7,197 nucleotides of DNA, from assembly GCA_963610045.1 (NCBI GenBank), contig CAVDMS010000081.1:1-7197 (forward strand), given 5' to 3'. The stretch is from F23-B02 sp963610045 (GTDB taxonomy: Bacteria; Bacillota; Clostridia; Oscillospirales; Oscillospiraceae). This document shows positions 1-6,160 of the stretch, one piece after another (the stretch's first letter is position 1; the number at the start of each line of letters is the position of its first letter). Made by a program: the position numbers and the translations under genes. The notes below the pieces were generated by a model. The model was not told where the DNA came from. It was given only the letters and a program-made list of their open reading frames with translations, and made no database searches.

Positions 1-268
1 GCTCTCATTTGCCTCGCCGCAGCACATGGAGGAGCTTTTGGGGGTCACGCCCGGCTCCGTCAGTATCCTCTGTCTGATGAACGACACCGAGGGCAAGGTC
101 AAAGCCGTCATTGATTCCGACGTTTTAAGGGGCGAATTTCTCGGCTGCCACCCGTGCATGAACACCTCGTCCCTGAAGATCAGGACGACTGATATTACGG
201 ATAAGTTCCTCCCCGCCGTGCATCACGGCTTTACGGCAGTCGAGCTGCCGTGGAGCGTCGAGGAATAA
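1..268 (+). CDS. YbaK/ProXp-type prolyl-tRNA editing protein, 3' part
   Basis: Only the C-terminal 88 or so residues are in the window; the frame is open from base 2 and the gene starts upstream. The ATG at 26 is an internal methionine, since recognisable family sequence (LSFASPQH) precedes it. The segment resembles the end of the YbaK/aminoacyl-tRNA deacylase domain as found in PrdX/ProXp-ala proteins: LSFAS, then LLGVTPGSVS, a short LMND turn, a VIDSDVL strand, and GCHPCMNTSSLKI, the place where the family has its (F/C)HPxxNT substrate-pocket motif. Such proteins act in the cytosol and hydrolyse mischarged tRNA-Pro (for example Ala-tRNA-Pro) in trans. Which amino acid this one clears cannot be told from the fragment. 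It converges on rpsU and shares its terminator. The family call is fairly secure; the exact subfamily is inference. Confidence 0.8.
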   Translation, partial: LSFASPQHMEELLGVTPGSVSILCLMNDTEGKVKAVIDSDVLRGEFLGCHPCMNTSSLKIRTTDITDKFLPAVHHGFTAVELPWSVEE

Positions 269-273
269 ACAAT

Positions 274-308
274 AAAAAAGCCTGTACCAAATCGGTACAG
301 GCTTTTTT
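274..308. terminator. Bidirectional intrinsic terminator
   Basis: A perfect inverted repeat: GCCTGTACC (280–288) pairs with GGTACAGGC (294–302) around the five-base loop AAATC. The A-tract 274–279 faces the T-tract 303–308, so the duplex can extend to 15 bp. On the plus strand the GC-rich stem is followed by six T, and on the minus strand by six T as well, so it can stop the ybaK-like transcript and the rpsU transcript. It begins six bases after the plus-strand stop codon and ends five bases before the rpsU stop on its far side, which is the geometry expected of one shared terminator for convergent genes. Confidence 0.93.
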
Positions 309-312
309 ATAA

Positions 313-498
313 TTAGTAGTATCTCTTGTTCTTGTTCTTGCGTGCGGCCTCGCTCTTTTTGCGGCGCTTTACGCTGGGACTCTGATAGTACTCCTTCTTT
401 CTGAGGTCCTGCAGAACGCCGGCCTTTGCGCAGCTGCGCTTGAATCTTTTAAGAGCATTGTCCAGAGACTCATTTTCCTTGACATAGATTTCAGACAT
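313..498 (-). CDS. rpsU: Small ribosomal subunit protein bS21
   Basis: Encodes a 61-residue basic protein matching bS21 throughout: the N-terminal strand SEIYVKENESLDNALKRFKR, a central segment KAGVLQDLRKKEYYQSPS, and a Lys/Arg-rich helical tail (VKRRKKSEAARKNKNKRYY). The usual Firmicutes form is about 57–58 residues, so this is full length with a slightly longer tail. bS21 sits on the 30S platform near the 3' end of 16S rRNA and helps initiation. The ATG at 498 is preceded ten bases upstream by a strong Shine-Dalgarno, GGAGGG (minus strand of 509–514). The gene has its own consensus promoter and a structured leader, so it is probably expressed separately from the leuS operon, with possible read-through from leuS. 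Transcription ends at the shared terminator just downstream. Confidence 0.97.
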   Translation of the reverse strand: MSEIYVKENESLDNALKRFKRSCAKAGVLQDLRKKEYYQSPSVKRRKKSEAARKNKNKRYY

Positions 499-517
499 TT
501 ATTTCACTCCCTCCATT

Positions 518-558
518 AACGCCTTGCGGCGCTTTAAGGGCCAAACTCTTTGGCTTAA
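518..558 (-). promoter_or_regulatory. Structured 5' leader of rpsU (two hairpins)
   Basis: Between the probable start of transcription (about 560) and the Shine-Dalgarno, the minus strand can form two adjacent hairpins. The first (558–534) has GCCAAA pairing with TTTGGC around loop GAG, with TTAA/TTAA closing it across a two-base CC bulge. The second (533–518) has AGCGCC pairing with GGCGTT around the GNRA tetraloop GCAA. Together they take up nearly all of the untranslated leader and stop just short of GGAGGG. This could be an autoregulatory site for bS21, an mRNA-stabilising structure, or incidental. I do not recognise it as a named leader family. Confidence 0.45.
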
Positions 559-566
559 CAAATGAC

Positions 567-595
567 ATTATACTTGTTTTACAGTCCAATGTCAA
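567..595 (-). promoter_or_regulatory. Sigma-A promoter of rpsU (exact consensus)
   Basis: On the minus strand TTGACA (595–590) and TATAAT (572–567) are separated by exactly 17 bases (TTGGACTGTAAAACAAG), so both boxes and the spacing match the vegetative sigma-A/sigma-70 consensus. Transcription should start near 559–563, leaving a leader of about 60 bases before the rpsU ATG at 498. The -35 box begins 22 bases after the leuS stop codon. This is among the clearest non-coding signals in the window and implies strong, growth-linked transcription of rpsU. Confidence 0.92.
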
Positions 596-617
596 CCACA
601 ATTATTCTTATATCCGC

Positions 618-3035
618 TTATTTTACCACAAGGCTGACTATCTTGTTTTTCCTGACAATGGTCTTGACAAGCGTTTTGCCCTCAAGCAGCGGTGCGACCT
701 TTGCGTCCTTGCAGGCAAGCTCCACAACGTAGTCATCCTCGGAGTCAACGGGCGCCTTGATCGTGGTCTTGAGCTTACCGTTCACCTGGACCGCCATCTC
801 GCACTCGTTGTCAACGGTCTTGGAGTCGTCGTAGGAAGGCCACGGCATCTGCATCGCCATCTTGCCCTCGGCTGCGGCAAAGCCCATCTGTTCCCACATT
901 TCCTCAACGATATGCGGCGCAAAGGGGCTTAAAAGCAGGAGCAGAGTTTTGACCTCGCCCTTGGTGCAGCCGTTTGCGTAGAAGTCGTTGACCATGCTCA
1001 TCAGAGCGGCGATCGCCGTGTTCATCTTCAGCTCCTCAATGTCGGCGCCGACCTTCTTCACGGTCTTGTGGATAACGCTCTCGTTCTTTGCGGAATAGCC
1101 CTCGTCGTCGCTCGCAAGCTCCATGAGGTTCCAACAGCGGTCGAGGAAGCGCTTTGAACCCTTGACGGCCTCGTTAGACCACGACACCGCCTTTTCAAAG
1201 TCGCCGATGAACATGATGTGCAGGCGCAGAGTGTCGGCGCCGTACTGATTGACAATGTCGTTCGGGTTTATGACGTTGCCCCTCGACTTGCTCATCTTTT
1301 CGCCGCCCTCACCGAGGATCATGCCGTGGGAGGTGCGCTTTGCGTAAGGCTCCTTGGTGTGGACCTCACCGATGTCGTACAGGAACTTATGCCAGAAGCG
1401 GGAGTACAGGAGGTGCAGCGTGGTATGCTCCATACCGCCGTTGTACCAGTCAACGGGACCCCAGTAGTTTTCGGCTTCCTTGGAGACGAACTCCTTGTCG
1501 TTGTGCGGATCCATATAGCGGAGCCAGTACCAGCTTGAGCCTGCCCAGTTGGGCATCGTATCGGTCTCACGCTCGGCCTTGCCGCCGCACTTGGGGCAGG
1601 TACATTCCACCCAGTCACGCATCTTTGCAATGGGGCTTTCGCCGTTGTCGGTCGGCTCGTAGTTTTCCACGTCGGGCAGGACGAGCGGCAGCTCCTCCTC
1701 CGGCACGGGTACCCAACCGCATTCGGGGCAGTTTATCATCGGGATAGGCTCGCCCCAATAACGCTGGCGTGAGAACACCCAGTCACGGAGCTTATAGTTG
1801 ACCTTCTCGACGCCTATGCCCTTTTCGACAATGTACTTTTTCATTGCGGGGATGGCTTCTTTAACGGTCATGCCGTTGAGGAAGCCGGAGTTTACCATGA
1901 CCGCACTGTCATCCTTTGCGACGAATGCACCCTGAGTTACGTCGCCGCCGGAGACGACCTCGATTATCGGCAGACCGAACTTGGTTGCAAACTCCCAGTC
2001 ACGCTGATCGTGTCCCGGAACGCCCATGACTATGCCGGTGCCGTAGCCCATGAGAACGTAGTCGGAGACGAACATCGGCAGGGGCTTGCCGGTAACGGGG
2101 TTCATGACCTCGACGCCCGCAAGGCGCACGCCGGTCTTTTCCTTGTTAAGCTCACCTCGTTCGAAGTCGGACTTTCTGCCCGCCTCGATGCGGTACGCCT
2201 CGACCTCGTCACGGTTTTCGATCTCAGGCAGCCACTTCTCAAGCAGCGGATGCTCCGGCGAAATGACCATATAGCTCGTACCGAAAAGGGTGTCGGGTCT
2301 CGTGGTGTACACCGTCACCTTTTCGCCGAGATTGGTGTCAAAGCTTATCTCGGCGCCGGTGGAGCGTCCGATCCAATTCTTCTGCTGGATCTTAACTCTC
2401 TCAAGGTAGTCGAGATCGTCCAGATCGTCGATAAGGCGCTGTGCGTACTTGGTGATCGCCAACATCCACTGGCTCTTTTCCTTGCGCACGACCTCGCTGC
2501 CGCAGCGCTCGCATACACCGTCCACGACCTCCTCGTTTGCAAGCACGCACTTGCAGGAGGTACACCAGTTAACGGGCATCGTCGCCTTATACGCAAGCCC
2601 GTGCTTGTACATCTGGAGGAATATCCACTGGGTCCACTTGTAGTACTTGGGGTCGGTCGTATCGACGACTCTGTCCCAGTCAAAGCCGTAGCCCAACATC
2701 TTGAGCTGAGAGGTGAAGGTCTTGATGTTCGCCGCCGTCACCTTGGTGGGGTGGATATGGGTCTTTATCGCATAGTTCTCGGTGGGCAGACCGAATGCGT
2801 CAAAGCCGATGGGAAACAGGACGTTGTAGCCCTGCATTCTTCTTTTGCGGCACACGATGTCGATCGCCGTAAAGGGTCTGGGGTGACCGACGTGCAGTCC
2901 CTGACCCGAAGGGTACGGGAACTCGATAAGTCCGTAGAACTTAGGTCTCGGATCGCCGGTAATTGCGGCGTAAGGTTTGGTTTTTTCCCAATTTTCCTGC
3001 CATTTCTTTTCTATTGCGGCAAAATCGTATTTCAT
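618..3035 (-). CDS. leuS: Leucyl-tRNA synthetase
   Basis: An 805-residue class Ia synthetase, the normal length for Firmicutes LeuRS, which charges tRNA-Leu in the cytosol. The catalytic HIGH-type motif is HVGH (48–51) within FPYPSGQGLHVGHPRP, and the second signature is KMSKS (580–584). A zinc ribbon is seen at C158/C161/C175/C178, and a second CxxC pair set at C436/C439 with C480/C483. The CP1 editing domain (about 225–420) keeps TTRPDT (244–249) and YGTGIVMGVPGHDQRD (331–346), including D343, the invariant aspartate that binds the amino group of misactivated amino acids; post-transfer editing should therefore work. The C-terminal domain holds MAVQVNGKLKTTI (748–760). The ATG at 3035 has GGGAG eight bases upstream. 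It lies 42 bases after rsfS and probably belongs to the same transcript. No T-box leader is present, although many Firmicutes leuS genes have one. No terminator separates it from rpsU. Confidence 0.98.
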   Translation of the reverse strand: MKYDFAAIEKKWQENWEKTKPYAAITGDPRPKFYGLIEFPYPSGQGLHVGHPRPFTAIDIVCRKRRMQGYNVLFPIGFDAFGLPTENYAIKTHIHPTKVTAANIKTFTSQLKMLGYGFDWDRVVDTTDPKYYKWTQWIFLQMYKHGLAYKATMPVNWCTSCKCVLANEEVVDGVCERCGSEVVRKEKSQWMLAITKYAQRLIDDLDDLDYLERVKIQQKNWIGRSTGAEISFDTNLGEKVTVYTTRPDTLFGTSYMVISPEHPLLEKWLPEIENRDEVEAYRIEAGRKSDFERGELNKEKTGVRLAGVEVMNPVTGKPLPMFVSDYVLMGYGTGIVMGVPGHDQRDWEFATKFGLPIIEVVSGGDVTQGAFVAKDDSAVMVNSGFLNGMTVKEAIPAMKKYIVEKGIGVEKVNYKLRDWVFSRQRYWGEPIPMINCPECGWVPVPEEELPLVLPDVENYEPTDNGESPIAKMRDWVECTCPKCGGKAERETDTMPNWAGSSWYWLRYMDPHNDKEFVSKEAENYWGPVDWYNGGMEHTTLHLLYSRFWHKFLYDIGEVHTKEPYAKRTSHGMILGEGGEKMSKSRGNVINPNDIVNQYGADTLRLHIMFIGDFEKAVSWSNEAVKGSKRFLDRCWNLMELASDDEGYSAKNESVIHKTVKKVGADIEELKMNTAIAALMSMVNDFYANGCTKGEVKTLLLLLSPFAPHIVEEMWEQMGFAAAEGKMAMQMPWPSYDDSKTVDNECEMAVQVNGKLKTTIKAPVDSEDDYVVELACKDAKVAPLLEGKTLVKTIVRKNKIVSLVVK

Positions 3036-3071
3036 TTTTATATCTCCCTTATCATAGTATAAATGTCCGAA

Positions 3072-3089
3072 GGCCCCTTAGCAGGGGCC
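3072..3089 (-). other. GC-rich hairpin over the rsfS stop codon
   Basis: Minus strand GGCCCC (3089–3084) pairs perfectly with GGGGCC (3077–3072) around the six-base loop TGCTAA, whose last three bases are the rsfS stop codon. No run of U follows (CTTCGGACATTT), so it is not a standard terminator. It could slow polymerase, act as an mRNA processing or stability element between rsfS and leuS, or be incidental. Confidence 0.45.
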
Positions 3090-3440
3090 GATAAGGGATG
3101 AGAGGTCGATCTCCTCGGCATCGGACCAGAGCCTTTCGAGCTTATAAAACTCTCTTGCGTCCTCGGTAAAAACGTGAGCGACGACGCAGCCGAAGTCAAG
3201 CAGCACCCAGTTGCCGCTGCGGTAGCCTTCTCTGCGGATGGGAGGTTCTCCCGCCTCGCTCATTGCTCTGTCGATCTCGTCGGTAAGCGACTTGATATGT
3301 GTGGAGGAGGTGCCGGTGCATATCACAAAATAGTCGCACAGCGTCGTGAGATCGTGGGTTTTAAGGACCTTTATGTCCTTTCCTTTTTTATCGTTCAGCG
3401 CTTTTGCGGCGATCTGAACGACCTCCTTCGGTGTCATCAT
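3078..3440 (-). CDS. rsfS: Ribosomal silencing factor RsfS
   Basis: A 120-residue protein of the RsfS/YbeB/Iojap family, full length. Recognisable blocks are a helical start (PKEVVQIAAKALNDKKGKDI), CDYFVICTGTSSTHIKSLTDEI (35–56), and the signature EGYRSGNWVLLDFG followed by VVAHVFTEDAREFYKLERLW (86–105). Family members bind uL14 on the 50S subunit and block its joining with 30S when nutrients are short; they also take part in late 50S assembly. The start is one of two adjacent ATG codons (3440 or 3437). The first overlaps the preceding LCP stop codon by one base (TAATG), and a GAGGG Shine-Dalgarno lies nine bases upstream, inside the LCP gene, so translation is coupled. The position downstream of nadD/yqeK is the conserved Firmicutes arrangement. 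Confidence 0.96.
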   Translation of the reverse strand: MMTPKEVVQIAAKALNDKKGKDIKVLKTHDLTTLCDYFVICTGTSSTHIKSLTDEIDRAMSEAGEPPIRREGYRSGNWVLLDFGCVVAHVFTEDAREFYKLERLWSDAEEIDLSSLIGPC

Positions 3441-4675
3441 TAATTATCACCCTCATCTGTCAGGATACTTGAATACGGCAAAATGCCGTAGTCTGCAACA
3501 TCGGGATAGCTGCTGTAAAGATAGAAGCTTGTGACGCCGCCCCTTAGAGGCTCCGTGGTGTAGTAGAAGTTTCCGTTCATCACCGTCACCATATCAAGAT
3601 CCTCGTAGCTCACAGTATTTTCATAGGGGTTAAGGCGCTCGTTGATCATATCGACCCATGCGCCGATGTCGGGGAACACATAGCTCACCCTGCAAATCTC
3701 GCCGCAGTAATAATTCAGCGCCGGCATCTTCATAAACTGAATGTCATCGCCGCTGAGGTCAAGGAACTCCTTGAGGAAATAGCGGATATTGTCGCCGGTA
3801 AGCGGCTTGCCCGTATGGGTATTATAGGTCACAACTCTGTTTTCCGCAATGCTTATAAGCTCGTCAATATTGGGAATGTTGCCGAGGCTTATGAGTTGGG
3901 ATGCCATTGCACGGAACAGACTCTGCTGTACGTCGATGCGGTCAATGTCACCCATGCCGTAGGTCGCACGGAAACGCAGCACCTTAACGGTGTCCTCGCC
4001 GTTGAGCTTCTGAAGTCCCTTGTTTATGTGGATGTGCAGATCCTGCTCGGGATCGTCGTAATTCATGTCATCCGGAACGTCAAACTCAACGCCGCCGATG
4101 GTGTCAACGATCTCGGCAGCAGCCTGAAGGTCAATAACGACAACGTGATCGACCTTGAAGCCCATCATTTTCTCAACGGCTGCCGCCAGAGCGGTATAGC
4201 CGTCTCCGCCATTGTTGATGCTTGCGGGGTATACGCTGTTTATCTTCTTTACACTGGATTCGGAGTTTATGAGAGTATCTCTCGGCAAGCTCACGACGTT
4301 AATGTTGTCGTTCTCGGTATCAAAGCGCGCGACCATGATGGTATCGGTGTTGTTGCCGACCTTGTCAAGTCCGACTATGAGGAAGGTAAACTTACCGTCT
4401 TCCCTGCCTTCCGGCGCGACTTCGGGCGCTTCGGTAAAGAACTCGACAAATATAAACCATGCAGCGGCGAGAAGCGCTGCGATTATAAGTATCGCAAGCA
4501 GAATCTTTTTCGCAGCAGAGCCTTTTTTCTTTTTTCTGCGCTTTTGAGACCTTCCTGAACGGCCGCCTCTCATGGCCTCATCCACCGCTCTCTGCTCGGC
4601 AATAAGCTCTTCCTCGCTTCTGGGTCTTCTCTCCCCGGTATGCTTACCGTCATTCCTGTTTCCGTATAACTGCAT
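3440..4675 (-). CDS. LytR-CpsA-Psr (LCP) family envelope protein
   Basis: A 411-residue membrane-anchored protein. Residues 1–56 form a charged cytoplasmic segment ending in RRKKKKG, then one transmembrane helix (about 57–79, ILLAILIIAALLAAAWFIF), so the rest should lie outside the membrane. The LCP domain follows: FLIVGLD (98–104), TDTIMVARFD (110–119), SLPRDT (129–134), IDLQAAAEIVDTIGGVEFDV, LNGEDTVKVLRFRATYGMGD and DIDRIDVQQ (243–251). LCP enzymes transfer glycopolymers such as teichoic acid or capsule from lipid carrier to peptidoglycan, using arginines and aspartates that hold the pyrophosphate. R132, R234, R236, R246 and the aspartates are present, but the common R-(S/T)-D-T motif is N-T-D-T here (N109) and the second arginine of the usual R..RQQ is D248. 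About 120 residues beyond the core have no domain I recognise. It starts one base after the nadD–yqeK stop. The polymer it attaches is unknown. Confidence 0.93.
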   Translation of the reverse strand: MQLYGNRNDGKHTGERRPRSEEELIAEQRAVDEAMRGGRSGRSQKRRKKKKGSAAKKILLAILIIAALLAAAWFIFVEFFTEAPEVAPEGREDGKFTFLIVGLDKVGNNTDTIMVARFDTENDNINVVSLPRDTLINSESSVKKINSVYPASINNGGDGYTALAAAVEKMMGFKVDHVVVIDLQAAAEIVDTIGGVEFDVPDDMNYDDPEQDLHIHINKGLQKLNGEDTVKVLRFRATYGMGDIDRIDVQQSLFRAMASQLISLGNIPNIDELISIAENRVVTYNTHTGKPLTGDNIRYFLKEFLDLSGDDIQFMKMPALNYYCGEICRVSYVFPDIGAWVDMINERLNPYENTVSYEDLDMVTVMNGNFYYTTEPLRGGVTSFYLYSSYPDVADYGILPYSSILTDEGDN

Positions 4676-4676
4676 T

Positions 4677-5855
4677 TTATTTCCCTTTCTCAGTCAGCTT
4701 CGCTTTATACCACTCATATGCCGAAACCGTCACTCCATACGGCTCCGCCCCATAACTTCGTATATCCTCAAGGCTCATCTCGAGCCCCAACACCATCGCC
4801 GCATCAAGGTCCTCATATGCAAGCTCTCTGAGCTTGTCCACACCGGGGAAGTCCCGATTCGGCTCGATGTAATCCGCCATGTAAATTATCTTCTCAAGCA
4901 GCGTCATGTCCGGCTTTCCGGTCGTATGCCAACGTATAGCCGAGTACACTCTGTCGCTTATGTTGAAAAGATCCCTTGCAAGCGCCGCGCCCGTCTTTGC
5001 GTGCAGCAGCTTTACGTTCGCCGTTTCATAAGCATCGTTTATGATACCATATTTTTCACTCAATATCAATTGTTCGGAAAGCACAAGTTTTTTTGTTATA
5101 TCGTGCAAAATTCCGGCTTCTGCGGCATCCTCCTCGGATTCGCCCCAACGCTTTGCAAGCCGCACGGCCTCCCGCTCGCAGCCCTGCACATGAGGGATGC
5201 GCTTCGGAGAAAGGTAGGCATATGACTGCTCCCGAAGCCACGGAAAGTCCGGCTTTGTGCCGTAGTCACCGTTTTTCACGATCCTTGCAAAAACTCCGCC
5301 GGGCAAAAGCTCCCTTCCGAGTCGTCTCGGCAGCATCCTGCGTATCTCCGACGAGGAGATCGGCAAGGGGTCATGCATAATATAGCTTATCCTTGCGCCG
5401 TATTCGCTTTCGAGGTATTCGCCGTATTTAAATATCTTTTCGTCCTCACCCTCTCTGCGGGCAAAGACAAGCACAGTCACGTTCTCTATCAGATAGCGGC
5501 ACTCGTGCCATGTCTCGAAGCTGAGGAACATATCCGTACCCATAGCGAGCATAAGCTCGGCATCCGGGTACTTGCGCAAAAGCTCCGCCACGGTGTCCGA
5601 AGTGTAGCTTTTGCCCGTCCTCGTAAGCTCCATATCCGTCACCTCGGCATACGGAAGCTCTTTGAATGCAAGCCTCGTAAGCTCAAGGCGCTCCTCGGCA
5701 TCGGGGCTGCCTGCCGAAAGCTCTTTGTGCGGCGGTATGCTCGCCGGGATGACCAGCACCCTGTCCGGCTTTGCCTGCTCGTACACTGCTTGCAGCGACT
5801 CGACATGCCCCCTGTGCGGCGGATTGAACGTGCCGCCGTATATGGCAATTTTCAT
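4677..5855 (-). CDS. nadD: Fused nicotinate-nucleotide adenylyltransferase / YqeK HD hydrolase
   Basis: A single 392-residue frame joins two proteins that are separate neighbouring genes in B. subtilis. Residues 1 to about 195 are NadD: nucleotide-binding GGTFNPPHRGH (7–17), IPPHK, MGTDMFLSFETWHE and the closing ISSSEIRR motif (166–173). It makes nicotinate adenine dinucleotide from NaMN and ATP. After a linker (about 196–215) residues 216–392 are YqeK, an HD-superfamily protein: H222, the HD pair H251/D252 in AGILHDITK, H285 in LLHAKTG, H310 in RWHTTG, and D328 in IYMADYIEPNR. These match the metal-binding set, and YqeK homologues hydrolyse Ap4A to ADP. Both halves look intact, with no frameshift or stop at the join. 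The start ATG overlaps the yhbY stop by four bases (ATGA). The LCP gene follows after one base. Both activities are known family properties; cooperation between them is inference. Confidence 0.95.
   Translation of the reverse strand: MKIAIYGGTFNPPHRGHVESLQAVYEQAKPDRVLVIPASIPPHKELSAGSPDAEERLELTRLAFKELPYAEVTDMELTRTGKSYTSDTVAELLRKYPDAELMLAMGTDMFLSFETWHECRYLIENVTVLVFARREGEDEKIFKYGEYLESEYGARISYIMHDPLPISSSEIRRMLPRRLGRELLPGGVFARIVKNGDYGTKPDFPWLREQSYAYLSPKRIPHVQGCEREAVRLAKRWGESEEDAAEAGILHDITKKLVLSEQLILSEKYGIINDAYETANVKLLHAKTGAALARDLFNISDRVYSAIRWHTTGKPDMTLLEKIIYMADYIEPNRDFPGVDKLRELAYEDLDAAMVLGLEMSLEDIRSYGAEPYGVTVSAYEWYKAKLTEKGK
5041..5069 (-). promoter_or_regulatory. Possible internal promoter within the yqeK region
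   Basis: On the minus strand TTGATA (5069–5064) and TATCAT (5046–5041) are 17 bases apart; each box matches the sigma-A consensus at five of six bases. The site lies in a clearly AT-rich patch (about 5040–5100) of an otherwise GC-balanced gene, about 370 bases upstream of the LCP start, so it could drive LCP–rsfS–leuS separately from ftsY–rdgB–yhbY. The patch also encodes normal YqeK sequence, so chance is a real alternative. Confidence 0.25.
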
Positions 5856-6160
5856 TTCTTCCTGCTCTTCACCAATTCTATTTTCGGCTCTTTTATGTTT
5901 CTTTTAAACAGCACGAATTTGCTGCCTATGACCTGCACGGTCTCGGCGCCGCAGACCTCTGCCAGTGCGTTTGCCGCCTCCGCCGCCGTGAGCAGCGAAT
6001 TTTCAAGCACTCTGCCCTTTATAAGCTCACGGGCCGCAAGCGCATTGTTAACCTCCGTCACCGTGTTCTCGGTGATGCCCGCCTTGCCTATCTGGATTAT
6101 CGTATCCTCGGTCATGGCGATGCCCCGAAGCTGCGCTCTTTGCTTACTGCTTAGTGTCAT
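5852..6160 (-). CDS. yhbY: YhbY-type CRM-domain RNA-binding protein
   Basis: A 102-residue protein made of one CRM (CRS1–YhbY) domain. MTLSSKQRAQLRGIA opens it, followed by the RNA-binding loop IGKAG (24–28, the family GxxG), the ITENTVTEVNNALAARELIKGRVLEN helix–strand core (29–54) and the end strand VQVIGSKFVLFKRN (75–88). A short basic tail (KSRKK) closes it. E. coli YhbY associates with pre-50S particles, and the family acts in large-subunit assembly in the cytosol. The ATG at 6160 lies inside the end of rdgB, overlapping it by 17 bases, with GAGGG six bases upstream (6171–6167). This supports the start and suggests coupled translation. Its stop overlaps the nadD start. yhbY next to nadD is the conserved Bacillus/Clostridia order. 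Confidence 0.95.
   Translation of the reverse strand: MTLSSKQRAQLRGIAMTEDTIIQIGKAGITENTVTEVNNALAARELIKGRVLENSLLTAAEAANALAEVCGAETVQVIGSKFVLFKRNIKEPKIELVKSRKK

Noticed and set aside
26..268. ATG at 26 as the start of a small separate 80-residue gene.
   Set aside because: The frame is open to the window edge and the residues before this ATG fit the YbaK-family alignment, so it is the end of a longer gene.
2010..3062. A 350-codon open frame on the plus strand opposite leuS.
   Set aside because: It lies entirely antisense to a clear LeuRS gene; its translation shows no recognisable motif and is explained by codon-position bias of the real gene.
3036..3077. A promoter for leuS based on TATACT in the rsfS–leuS gap.
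   Set aside because: The -10-like box has no acceptable -35 box at 16–18 bases; the upstream hexamer at 17 bases is TGCTAA, inside the hairpin.
3072..3089. The GGCCCC/GGGGCC hairpin as a terminator of the upstream operon.
   Set aside because: No U-tract follows the stem and the stem is only six base pairs; leuS directly follows.
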